Below are positions 49,967-61,509 of a DNA stretch of 64,000 nt, in pieces. The stretch comes from Pelobates cultripes. Its lineage: Eukaryota > Chordata > Amphibia > Anura > Pelobatidae. The position numbers and the translations under genes are program-made. Under the pieces are notes generated by a model. It searched no databases. It had not been told where the DNA came from and saw only the letters and a program-made list of their open reading frames with translations. The stretch spans positions 106,651,209-106,715,208 of the forward strand of contig OW240921.1 in NCBI GenBank assembly GCA_933207985.1, read 5' to 3'. The stretch's first letter is position 1. The number at the start of each line of letters is the position of its first letter.

Positions 49967-50973
49967 GAAGAAAGAATTTTAAACTGCAACAAATTAATTT
50001 ATTTTTAAAATACAATTATATTGGTCTCTAGTAGACAACAATTACTGTATCTTAGTCTCTTGGTTGACAAAATATGAATCAAAAAATAAAATAACTTCTT
50101 GTTTTCTCCTACCTTAAGCGGTTATCTTTGTTAAATGGAAGAACAGGCTTTTGAATGGTCTACAGGCAGCAGTACACGCAGCAGATTGACTGATAAATTA
50201 GACCACAAGTTTATCAGCTGAACTGATTAGAGACTGGATTTCAGAAAACAAACCTACCATGCAAATATTCCCTTAGACCAATACTGCACACAAAGAATCT
50301 TTTAAAAAAAACAAAAAAGAAAAAAAAACCTAAAAACTAAAAATTAGGTTTACGGTTAGAACTCTGTTTACCTCTTATGATGCAAACCTTTATGGCAGAG
50401 ATTAGGGTATACATTAAAATTCTTCCGTAAGTAACAGTAAATAGTCATTGGAACATTTTGCCACAATTCCTTGACATGTCCTTCAACCTAAAAGGCACAG
50501 GTTTCTCCCATGTGCCTCATTATGTCCTTTGGACTCTAGTTCCATAAAATTTAAGACAACGTTACCTTCTCGCAAGCTAGACAAGAATGATACTAAAAAA
50601 AAAAAAAAAACTGCTTAATGCCCGACCATGTCGGCATAAGTTTGAAAAGGCTCAACTGCTTTTCCAACATCAACTGCTATTTGGCATGCAAGTATATAAA
50701 TATTAAATCATTAACAAAACGGTAGCTCAAATTGTATTGCCATATGTATCGTAAGGTTACATGAGCAATCATGTCTTCACTACGACTCTTTGCCCTGTTT
50801 TTGCGGATGATAATGATTTAGTCCAACAGATTTTGCGGCGAAGTTATAATCAAGATAAATTATATGATCATTTAATAAAATAATTTCGACACCTTAGGCG
50901 AGCTAAGTTGCAGAAACAAACCTTTCTATTTGATTCTCAATTAAAAAAAATAAAAAGTAGTCTCATTGCCTCA
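49967..50973. other. No gene or element recognised
   Basis: AT-rich intron with A-runs near 50595-50610. Confidence 0.5.
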
Positions 50974-51765
50974 TTAAAGGCAATGAAACTACTTCATCTC
51001 ATTGAAGTGTCCTGGGTGCAGTGCCCATCTGTTTAACTTTACTATGTAATACACTGGAGTTTCAGCGTAACGGCAATATTTACTTTGCAGGTTTAAGTCC
51101 ACCTCTAATGACGTCTAGCCACTAGGGACACTTCACAGTGCCGAACAGAGTTTTACTTATTGAAATGACATAGGATATCCTCACACTTTGCATAATGATG
51201 TTTAAAGGGACTCTCCAGTGCCAGAAAAACAAATCCGTTTTCCTGGCACTGCAGAATCCCGCAGTGCCCCCCTCTCTCCCACCCCCCCACCCCCATCCCA
51301 TGTTGCTGAAGGGGTTAAAATCCCTCCAGTGACTTACCTGAATCCAGCGCCAATGTCCCTCGGCACTGGGTCAGGCTCTGCCCACGCTCCTCCGTCGTCA
51401 GTCGGCGGGGGATACCTAATGCGCATCTTTCCCTGCGAGCACACGCATTAGACCTCCCTGAATAATGCTTTCCTATGGGGATTTCTGGGCATAGCGTGAG
51501 GACGTCCAGTGTCGTTTAAAACACTTTTCGGGTTTTAAGAAACCGGAAGTCCCTCTAGTGGCTGCCTGACAGACAGCCACTAGAGGAGGACTTAACCCTG
51601 CAAGGTAATTATTGCAGTTTATAAAAACTGCAATAATTACACTTGCAGGGTTAAGGGTGGTGGGAGTTGGCACCCAGACCACTCCAATGGGCTGAAGTCA
51701 TCTGGGTGCCTGGAGTGTCACTTTAAAGTCTTCATATTCCCCCATAGGAAAGTATTGATTCAAAA
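50974..51765. mobile_element. Older TTAA element split by the copy at 51202-51726
   Basis: 50974-51201 begins TTAAAGGCAATGAAACTAC, continues with 'catctcattgaagtgtcctg' and 'ccactagggaca', and ends 'tcctcacactttgcataatg'. The matching continuation 'cccccataggaaagtatt' appears only after 51726. Element 59353 has the same two blocks close together, which fixes the order. Confidence 0.65.
51202..51726 (+). mobile_element. TTAA element B, GC-rich copy
   Basis: TTAAAGGGACTCTCCAGTGC to CTGGAGTGTCACTTTAA, TTAA at 51202 and 51723. Terminal hairpin 'gccagaaaaac...gttttcctggc', perfect 16-bp stem 51605-51620 / 51625-51640 within an outer 'taaccctgcaa...ttgcagggtta' stem, and subterminal 'cacccagaccac...gtcatctgggtg'. 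Same family as 59353-59897 (inverted) and related to element A. Confidence 0.93.
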
Positions 51766-52374
51766 GGAGAAGGAGAGTAAAAAAGGATTTTTAACCTTTA
51801 CTCATTGGTGTGCTCCCAGAATTTTGATATTGGTCAATAAAAGGAATCACCCCCCCCCCCAAAAAAACCAAAAAACAAATCTTACAATTCAGTGGAAACA
51901 AAAACAAACAGAGGTTCTACATACAGGGAAATGTTTGTTTGTTACTTGAATTACAAACAAATTTGCCTTATGATAAGTGTATGGTGTTCAACAGTTTAGT
52001 ACAGATGTAAGCTAGACAGCATGACAGAATCCAGAGCAAAGCAATGAATGAATCAGCTAAGAAGTGTGTAAGTTAGGCAGGAAAAAAGGTTCACTGGTAC
52101 CTTAATCCACACACATACAGAGACCCCTCATGTAAGATCTGGAAGCAATTAGAGACAGTTAAAGTGATCTGCTTGCCACTAAATTTAACCCCGAAGACCA
52201 ACACTTGCCACACTGGTAAATAGAAGTAATTCCCTTGCCTTCAGGCACCTCTACAGGAAAAGTATGAACTAATTACACTGCCGGAATCCTTACAAAAAAA
52301 AAAAAAAGAATAAAGTTACAAATAATACTGAACATTGTTAGATATAGTTACTTTGTGTGTTTGTTTTGTTTCTT
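51766..52374. other. No gene or element recognised
   Basis: AT-rich intron with a C10 run at 51850-51860. Confidence 0.5.
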
Positions 52375-53913
52375 TTAACCCCTTAAGGACCAGCCTGTTT
52401 TTGCAATGTTGTACGTTAAGGACCAGAGCAGTTTTGACACTTTTGTGGTGTTTGTGTTTAGCTGTAATTTTCCGCTCTCTCATTTACGGTTCCCCTACAA
52501 GTTATATATTGTATTTTTTTCAGGACAAGAAGGGCTTTCTTTACATACCATTATTTGTATCATGTCATATTTTATTTAAAAATAATTCAACATTTTGTGC
52601 TGAGTTTAAAAACACCCAGTGTTTACATGCTTTATTGCAAGTTATGGGCCTATAAATACAAGTAGGAAATTGCTGAGATAGATATATATATTAAATTTAT
52701 CAATAGTGACATTGTAACACCGTTATCTTGCATAAATCCCCGAATCACACCTCACATGTACATATTTTTTTTAAAGTAGCCAACCCAGGGTATTCAAAAT
52801 GGGGTATGTCCAGTCTTTTTTTGTAGCCACCTAGTCACAAACACTGGCCAAAGTTAGCATTTATATTTATTTGTGTGTTAAAAATGCAAAAAACGCAAAT
52901 TTTGGCCAGTGTTTGTGACTAAGTAGCTACTAAAAAAGGCTGAACATACCCCATTTGCAATACCTTGGGTTGTCTTCTTTTGCAAATGGTATGCCATCAT
53001 GGGGCTAATTCTCATTCCTGGGCTACCATACGCTCTCAAAGGCAACCTAACCAATCTGACAAATTTCAATGAAAAAAAATAATTAAATCAAGCCTTATAT
53101 TTGACCCTGTAACTTTCACAAACACTATAAAACCTCTACATGTGGGGTACGGTTATACTCAGGAGACTTCACCGAACACAGATATTAGTGCATCAGAACT
53201 GTAAAATGTATCACAGCAATAATATCATCAGTGAAAGTGCCTTTTTGTGTGTGAAAAATGCAAAAAACTTCACTTTCACTGACATTATCATCGCTGTGAT
53301 ATGTTTTACTGTTTTGAAACACTAATATTTGTGTTCAGCGAAGTCTCCTGAGTAAAACAGTTCCCCCCCCATGTACAGGTTTTAGGGTGTCATAGAAAGT
53401 TACAGGGTTAAACACAGTGCTAGCAAATTAAATTCTCTGGACTTTTGGCCTGGGTTGGCAGGCAGGTCCCTCAAATTGCAATCATTACAATGACTTAAAT
53501 TAGGTAAAAATATTACATAAATACGCACGTAGAATTTTAATATATATACATATTTATATATTTGATATCTACGTGTATATGAATTTATGTAATTATGTAT
53601 TTTTATTTAATTTATACATAGAATGATAGATATATATATATATATCTCTCTCTATCTCTCTCTCTCATTACATTCTAAGTGTATTTTTATATAAATATAT
53701 TGCGGCCACGTGATCGAGTAATCTGCCGAGGGGAGACTGCCCGGGCAGACAGGCAGTCCCCATGGACCGGGAGGAGCACTGATCGCCGCCAGGGGACCGA
53801 CGGCGATCAGGTAAGTAGCCCCAGACCGTTATGACGGTTCAGGAACGTCATCGGTCCCCAAGGGGATTTTTCCTATGACGGTCCTGAACCGTCATCAGTC
53901 GTCAAGGGGTTAA
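52375..53913. mobile_element. Large TTAA element (piggyBac-like ends), copy 2
   Basis: TTAACCCCTTAAGGACCAGC to TCGTCAAGGGGTTAA, TTAA at 52375 and 53910. Shares 'cacaaacactggccaaagtt', 'cataccccatttgcaatacc' and 'ctcaggagacttc' with 44939-46727. It contains a ~138-bp inverted repeat (53102-53239 and 53271-53409), a smaller one around 52811-52923, (TA)n(TC)n at ~53627-53667 and a GC-rich right end with 'atgacggt(c/t)c(t)gaac' hairpins. No transposase. Confidence 0.85.
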
Positions 53914-54119
53914 ATCTCAAATAAAGTATGTACCAAACAAAAACAAGCACAGCTGAAATCACTATTGATGAAAACTGGCAGATAAAGTTTTATAAATAAA
54001 AAAAAAAAAAAAAAATATGTTACAAACTTTCTCTAGCATGAGGATGTGTGTTTTTTCATCACTTATCAAAATACATATAATACAGCAAAGCACAGCTAAA
54101 TATTTAATAAACATTTTGC

Positions 54120-54606
54120 TTAAATTGGACACTATAGACACCAGAACCACTACAGCCTAGTGTAGTGGTTTGTGCGTCTATAGCATGTACCTGCAGGCTT
54201 TTTAATATAAACCCTGCTTTTTCAGAGAAAAGGTAGTGTTAACATTGTTGGCTAGTTACACCTCTTGTAGCAGTCACTCAGATGGCCACTAGAGATGCTT
54301 CTTGGGTCAGTGCTGCGCAGTGTGCAACATCTACGTTAAGCGTCTCCACACTCTAGATGTGGACACTGAACATTCCCCATAGAGATTCACTAATTCAATA
54401 GAGATTCATCGAGGCAATAACCTCCCAATACTTTCTTCCGGATTGGCGGAGATCATCAAGATTGTTATCAGCCATAGAGGCGGTGCCAGCCACAGGGAGA
54501 AAGGGTAAATTTAAAACTTTTTCAAAGCAATCTTGGGAACAGTTAGTTTAACACGATAGTATTAGGAATACATGTATGTATTTCTGACACTATACTGTTC
54601 CTTTAA
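54120..54606. mobile_element. TTAA element, third family type
   Basis: TTAAATTGGACACTATAGAC to ACACTATACTGTTCCTTTAA, TTAA at 54120 and 54603. Subterminal hairpin 'agaaccactacagcc...gtagtggttt', interior 'cccatagagattcac' and 'attaggaatacatgtatgt' blocks also seen at 711-1277 and 29720. Confidence 0.85.
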
Positions 54607-57600
54607 TTATATTCTATCATGTAAATTTATATATTTTATATATCTTAAACAAACATATTACATTTTGATATGTATTTATACATTCAGATACATAAACCAG
54701 GGTGAGGGGAAAGGTTTGATAATAAGGAGGTTTAATTATTATGTATTATAATGTGTTTTTTTTTAAACACCAAACTACAATGAACATTTCTATCTAAAAA
54801 AAAAATAAAAAAAACCCCAAAAACTTTACATATATCTTTAGACTAAATACAATAAATAAATTAGGTCCTATTTATATAGTAGACTTATAAAATACAAAAA
54901 CCCATATGGGATGTAACCAGTTAACCCCCTCCATTTCTTCAATTCTAACAGTTCATAAATAAGTCACCTCTGCCTATTAGTGCTCCCAGCTCTACTCCAG
55001 TACAAGAGGCCCAGCCCCTCATCCCAGGATCCTCTGACACAGCCCTGGCAAAGGTTAGCTAGCTCAGGTCAGCTGGGAGGGGAGCCTTCATTTCCTGAGC
55101 CAGGCCAAAGCCTAGAGAACTAATCAGGACTTTCCTAACAAAAAGGCAGTTCAGGCCAGGGGGGGCTGGCTTCCATTTCAGAGACTGTGATACCAGGTGC
55201 CACTAATAATCCTGGTCTTTCCAGGGCTGGCATTAATCAGAGGTTCCCGCTAAACAATGAACTTTTCCTTCCCATTTTTCTCCACTTCTGTGGGGTATAC
55301 AGTGTCAGTTGTAGCATGTCTAGCAAGGGCCACAACAACGCGCAGCATAAAAAAAGTGTTAGAAAAATAACTTCAAAATCCAAAAGATCTTGAAAAGGGC
55401 AAGTTTACTTCAAGGAACACTATTGGGTCAGGAATGCAAACATGCATTCCTGACACTGTGGTCCTGAAGTGGCTGTTTAGGTGACTGGCCACCCTCCGAT
55501 CTCAGAAGGTTTTTTTTGCTTGCCTTTCCTCCATCACCGCAGCTGGCCCCACCTCCATAGCTGAGGTCATCAAGCATTGGGAGGCTATTGCGCATGCGCA
55601 GGAAAAAAACGCCACGCTACGCCAATCAGCATCTCCTCATAGAAATGCATAAAATCAATGCACCTCTATGTGGAACGTTCAGAGTCTGTCTCCATGCAGA
55701 GAGTCGAGATGCTAAATGTAGGTGCTGCACACTGTAGCACTAGACTAGGAAACACCTCTAATGACCTTCTGAGTGACTGTCACTAGAGGGGTTACTCCAG
55801 GTGTGGTCAGGGCTGGGGCTGTTATGAGAAATTTTAAGTGATTTACAAATAAATATATTCAACTAAACTGTAATTGAAGACAAGAACAACGTATCTTATT
55901 TACACAGACTAATTTCTAAACATATTTATTGTAGTTTAAAGACACATTATTGTATTATTTCTGTGGAGCTCTCTTGAACATACAAAGACAACAAGGAGTT
56001 CCCATAAAAGAATATCATAAAGATCAAATAGGTTGGAAGGTATGCTGATGTTAAATATGTTGCAAAGTTGTAGATTGCTCCCCATAAGTGTCTACTGTAA
56101 TTCAGACAGGTATTCTGTGTTAGAAAGTGATGGTTCTCCTTTAAGGCTATGTATGTAGTAAAGTGAGAAGTATTTATTTACGCAGGATATTTTCAAATCA
56201 CTTCATTTTAACATGTATAAGGGATCAAGAGGAACAAAATACACACACACACACGAGGATATAAAGCGTTTCCTAGCAAAATGTAATAAGTTAAATATAA
56301 CAATTATAAATGGTTACGTAACATTAGTTTAGGAACATTCTGTACAAAGATCTAGTCAGAATTAAAATACATATTTGGCTGTTTGTTTTGCAATACGTCT
56401 AAATCCGAATATTCCAAAGTAGAAAAACTTCAATTCCATTTTTACAAAGAAGTCTCAAGCTTGTACATGCCAATAACTGAAGTCAACTTGAATCGAATTC
56501 TATAAAAAATTGATTAAACCTGCAAACCTGTTATTAGAAAGGTTTACGAAGAGAAAAACCAACAACAATCACAAAACCCCAAACACATACAACCACAGAT
56601 CATTTGAATTCATGTTCTTCTGTGTAAACTGGGGTGTGCATTGAAGCAATCGAAAACACAAGTTTGGTATTTACGGCACACAGAAACACTACATGGCCAA
56701 GAAGTTCTTATTATTACTCATGATAAAACACTGTAGGAGTTGATGAACGTTTGCCTAAATTCTGCCATTAAAATTTCAATTCTTTACAGCTAGTAGTGTA
56801 GTGAATAACCCTGAATGGGTCAATTTTCACAAGAGGATTTACACACTAGTACACCTTTTTTTTTAGCCAGCCTAGCCTACACTTAATGCATCGGAAATAG
56901 CAAGCTTGTAAAAAGAAAAAAAAAGGGAAAGTTTTTCTGAAAAAACCCACAATAACAGAACACACACACACACACACACAAAAAAAAAAACACACAACTC
57001 AGAAAGAACAAAGAGTGGGTGGCAAAAAACTGAACAAAATGGCACTCGAGATTTAATGTCAGTATCTTCGTTGTATATTTTCCAGTTTCACATGTTCACG
57101 ATATGAGTGCAATCAAGGTTTATTCAAGTCTGGGGATTTTACTAAATAGCCAAATAGAAAAACCATACAAGAGTTTAACCCCTCTAATATTTAGAAATGC
57201 AACTAGATTTCTGTAATAGACAAATATATGTCACCAGAGAGCCAATGACAATATAGACCCCCTCTATAAAGGTCCATGTTAAAAAATATACATAAAAAAA
57301 TAAAAATAAAAATACCACCACAATGCAAATCTGTAGGAGGCATGTATTTTCCTAGCTGGGACACTAAAGTCTTTAGATGCAACTGAATAATGAATCAGAT
57401 AACTTGACCTGGCAAACTACAAGGAACAAATCCGCTCTACAGACTGCATTTCTTTAAAACATTATTTGTTGGATGTAAAGTAACCACAAAACTTTAAAAA
57501 AAAAAAAAAAAAGAGACACGACCTGACTGTGCAAATCATTTTACTGTACCCTACTGTATACGGGGATTGCTTCACGCCACATCAAGAACAGTGAACTGCT

Positions 57601-58951
57601 ACAGTAGGAGTAATGAAGATAAGAAGTTACATGAAATCACAAGAGCTTCTATAAAAAGGTTAGACTGAGGGAAATGCCGTTTCCTCTAGAATTCTAACTT
57701 TTTTCTCTTTACAAAAAATGTATTTAGGGACAATAAAGGGGTTATTTCACAACACTCCCATTATTACAAGTAGTGATCATTTAGCTGTGATGATACCAAA
57801 CTGTACTCTGTATGTTACCAATCACAATTCTTGCCAGTCATGTTTAAAAGCACATGTAGCATCTTCAGTAGGTGAGACAAAAAAAAAAAAAAAAAGATAC
57901 TGGAATTTCTCGGGACACGTTCCAAAGAGATGGCATTAACAAAAAGTACAGAATGTTACACACAGGCACACCACACCCCAGATGTGAGAGGCAAGTGTGC
58001 TATTTCAAGGCACACCTAATTTCATTTTCATTTTAATTTGATGATGATTAACCAGCTCCATAGCCTATTGGCCATTCGTAAAAACAAACCCAGGTACATT
58101 GTGTTCTTCATCAGAGCCTTTATCCGTGTAGCTAGGACTGGGAGCATGTCAGTTCAAAGAACATTTTGGCATTTGGACACAATACCTACTGTGCAAAAGT
58201 AGCATAACCAGCCTTTTAATTACAGCTACAAGTACGTTAATGTTGGAGATTGCATTCTGGAAAGTATTAATTTAGAACTATTAAAATAAAGACCATGCCA
58301 TGATCTCAGGTTACAGGAACTGTACTACCTGTACCTTAACAACTCTCCCCTTATTTAAAAGTACAGCAGTGCACGTTCTAAAATTAGTTTTATTATTTTT
58401 ACACAATATCAATTTACTACAACTCTTATCCATAAGGACTGTAAGCCATTGTCAATACGAAGGGACATTCAGTTCTCTATTTATACTTCAAAAACCTTCT
58501 TAGACACAAAACAGAGTAGAAGCCCTCTAGATAAAACTGATTGCAATTACACCTTACCTACTCCCACCTTTCTAAGTCTTCAAGATTCTTAGGCGACTTT
58601 TTTCCAGTACAACATGCTTACCTTCCATAATTCACATTATACTCTGGGAAATCTGCAATCTTATTTAAACCTAAACTTCCTTCCAAATAAAACTGCCCTC
58701 TATATTTATTTTTTTATTTTTTGGGGGGTGTCTAAACACAGGAGGCACTTCTTAAGTATCTGGATTGGTTACATTTGCCAAAACTCGGTCTTCTAGGTGT
58801 CCTTCGTTCAACAGACTCCAGTTTCTAACCATGCTCAAGTAACAATACGCTTGATGCCCTTCCAGTCTCGGTAAGAATACCCAAAGCCTCGCACTATCCA
58901 GTTATCGGAGTCACAAACTGAACTTCTTCCTAAACTTCTCACTTTAGGAGT
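54607..58951. other. No gene; partial TTAA-family relic at ~55408-55810
   Basis: 55408-55810 holds 'ggaacactattgggtcagga', 'catgcattcctgaca', 'ccaatcagcatctcctcata' and 'ctgagtgactgtcactagag', matching parts of 29720 and 61012 but lacking clear TTAA ends. (CA)n at ~56959-56979; A-runs near 57494-57512 and 57880-57895. No coding region. Confidence 0.5.
56332..56346. promoter_or_regulatory. Candidate glucocorticoid/androgen-type response element
   Basis: GGAACATTCTGTACA is two inverted hexamers spaced by 3 bp and fits the RGAACAnnnTGTNCN-type consensus, within the intron of ZBTB16, a gene known to be strongly induced by glucocorticoids, androgens and progestins. Chance occurrence is quite possible. 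Confidence 0.3.
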
Positions 58952-58959
58952 TTCTATAA

Positions 58960-59098
58960 CAGGGGTGCCCAAAAGGTAGATTCACAGTTGTTGTAATACT
59001 ACAACTCCCATGATGCTTTGCATGCCCTTAGAATTACAAAAGCACCATGGAAGCTGTAGTTTAAAAACATTTAAGGATCTACCATTTGGGCATCCCTG
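58960..59098. mobile_element. Small hAT-type miniature element
   Basis: Starts CAGGGGTGCCCAAAAGGTAG and ends CTACCATTTGGGCATCCCTG. Flanks are TTCTATAA and CTCTATAA, a 7-of-8 target duplication. Interior has the 'ctacaactcccatgatgctt' motif common in vertebrate miniature hAT elements. 139 bp, non-coding. Confidence 0.9.
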
Positions 59099-59352
59099 CT
59101 CTATAAACTATTGTCCCTAAACGCCCTTAAATGGAATAGGTAAAGTGCCAAGTAAACCGGTTATGGCTTTATAAATAAATATGCATACATTCAGTCATAA
59201 AACTGCCTGAGTTTTGTATCCAAAGCTTCAACTGACTAATTTACTTATCCACTTTCAATCACTTGGTATGGAAAGCAGAGGATTAGTCTCTCGCTAGGAC
59301 AGATCTAAATTTGGTTATTGACCCAATACTCTTACTACAGGAGTAGGTCAGT

Positions 59353-59897
59353 TTAAAGGGACACTCCAGGCACCCAGACCACTTCTGCCCATTGGAGTAG
59401 TCTGGGTGCCAACTCCCACCACCCTTAACCCTGCAAGTGTAATTACTGCCGTTTTTATAAACTGCAAAAAATTACCTTGCAGGGTTAAGTCCTCCTCTAG
59501 TGGGTGTCTATCATAAGCCACTAGAGGGACTTACACACGAAAAAGTGTTTTAAACAACGCTGGGTGTCCTCACACTATGCATGAGGACCTCCAGCATTGC
59601 CGGAATCCCCAGAGGAAAGCACTGAATAATACTTTCCTATGGGGAGGTCTAATGCGCACGTGCAGCCATTGCCACGCATTAGGTCTCCCCCGCCGGGTGA
59701 CATTGGCGGGGGAGGAGCTTGGGCGGAGCCTGACCCATTGTCGAGGGACATTGGCGCTGGATTCAGGTAAGTCACTGAAGGGGTTTTAACCCCTTCAGCA
59801 ACATGGGATGGGGGGGGTGGGAGGGAGAGAGGCACTGTAGGGTCATACAGTGCCAGGAAAACTAATGTGTTTTCCTGGCACCGGAGAGACCCTTTAA
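59353..59897 (-). mobile_element. TTAA element B, inverted copy
   Basis: TTAAAGGGACACTCCAGGCA to CACCGGAGAGACCCTTTAA, TTAA at 59353 and 59894. It corresponds to 51202-51726 in reverse: 'ccctgcaagtgtaatta', 'agtcctcctctagtgg', 'ggcgctggattcaggtaagt', 'accccttcagcaacatggga'. 545 bp, non-coding. Confidence 0.93.
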
Positions 59898-60028
59898 CGT
59901 CCGCTTGCTTTTGATTTTAAACTATGAATGTAAAGTCAGAGGGAAAAAGTAAATGGTTAGTTACAATAGTACAAAATGTTTTCTCAGTGCAATGTTCGAT
60001 CTCATAATAGAAGCAAAAGAATATATAT

Positions 60029-60266
60029 TTAAAATGGACACTGTAGGCTCCCAGTCCACTTAAGCTCATTGTAGTAGTCTGGGTGCAAACTCACATTACT
60101 CTTAACCCTGAGCCTGCAATTATTGCAGTTTTTATAAACTGCCATAATTATCTGCTAGGGTTAACTTGTCCTCTAGTGGCTGTCCACTGCACGACGAGGG
60201 GGGTAGGGGGAAGCTATAGTGCCAGGAAAATGAGTTTGTTTTCTTGACACTATAATTTCCCTTTAA
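60029..60266 (-). mobile_element. Internally deleted TTAA element (238 bp)
   Basis: TTAAAATGGACACTGTAGGC to ATAATTTCCCTTTAA, TTAA at 60029 and 60263. Keeps the left block ('tagtctgggtgcaaactc', the 'tgcaattattgcagttttta' stem, 'gtcctctagtggctgtcc') and the right terminal hairpin, but lacks the ~300-bp GC-rich middle of elements A/B. Lies 131 bp from the full copy at 59353. Confidence 0.88.
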
Positions 60267-61011
60267 TTGTGACTCGTATCATTTAGTGCAGGAGTTAATA
60301 TAGATGTGTAAATAAAATTAAAAGAAGCAGCCGTGCACTGCCAGGGGTCTTTTTAAAGTATTGCTCAATGAGTTAAAAAACAAAAAAAACAAAAAAAAAA
60401 AGTGCAATCTATTTGATTTGGTAACCTGATAAAACAGTTTTAACATGCTGGCGAATGATCACGTGTGACGCAATATTTCCACAGCGTTAACCATACTGTT
60501 TATGCTGTGAATAAAGGGGAGTAGTCTAAGTAAAATGATAGTTTTAAGTAAAAACCTGTGATTTGTAGGAGGAATATATTCTATATATGAGAAAAAAAAA
60601 AAAAATATATATTAATATAATATAATATAATATAATATAATATAATATAATATAATCTAGTGCCTCCGAGGTAGACAAAAACAGTCAAAAACAGTGCTCA
60701 AATATTTACACTATGTAATATAACCCACTTTACTTGCTAGCTCGGCAGATTTACATATGGTCATTGATTTTCCCTGTCTTACTGCTAATGCAGTTTTAGT
60801 GAGGTCATGGGCAACAAAAAGAGCCAGTGGTATCCAAACATCGAGAGATCAATGTTTAATATACATCACATATACACACACACACACAACACTTTTTTTT
60901 TTTTTTTTTTTATAATCTGAAACTAGCGATTGCTTGTTCAAGAGAGATATTTATATTCTGATGTACATGGTAATACTTGAAAAAAAACAGTTTAGGTTAG
61001 TTTAACGCCCC
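60267..61011. other. No gene; (AATAT)n at 60614-60656
   Basis: A pentanucleotide array of about nine units follows an A-run and AT tract; (CA)n and a 20-T run occur at ~60878-60911. No coding region. Confidence 0.7.
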
Positions 61012-61437
61012 TTAAAAGCAATTAAAACATACCTTATTTCCAGCTCCGCCAGCACTGGCCCCGCCCCCTTGGTGACATTATCAGAAGTGATGATTTTAAT
61101 TCGGCAAGGGGGCGGGGCCAAACGCTGTTATGGCCAATCCGCACCTCCTCAGAGAGATGCATTGAATCAATGCATCTCTGAGGAAAATTCAGCGTCCCCA
61201 CGCAGAGCGTGGAGACGCTGAATGGCAGTGCCGCCTACTATGCAGCACTGAGCCAGGAAGCACATTCAGTGGCCATCTGAGGAGTGGCCACTTGGAGGTG
61301 CCCATTGGGGCAATGTAAACACTGCCTTTTCTCTGAAAAGGCAGTGTTTGCATTAAAATGCCTGAAGGCAATGATTTTACTCACCAGAGCAACTACATTA
61401 AACTATAGTTGTTCTGGTGACTATAGTGTCCCTTTAA
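61012..61437. mobile_element. TTAA-family element next to the ZBTB16 donor, five stem-loops
   Basis: The right end TGACTATAGTGTCCCTTTAA is intact (TTAA 61434-61437); the left end is unclear, so it may be truncated. Stems: 61056-61071/61105-61120 (perfect, 16 bp), 61147-61165/61167-61183, 61187-61203/61207-61223, 61312-61331/61335-61354 and 61381-61395/61406-61420. Lies 78 nt inside the intron from the 5' splice site. Confidence 0.8.
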
Positions 61438-61509
61438 ACAACTATTAAGTATCAGAGCTTACAATACAATAACCGTATAAAAACGTACATAGTTCATTAA
61501 GAAAAGATT

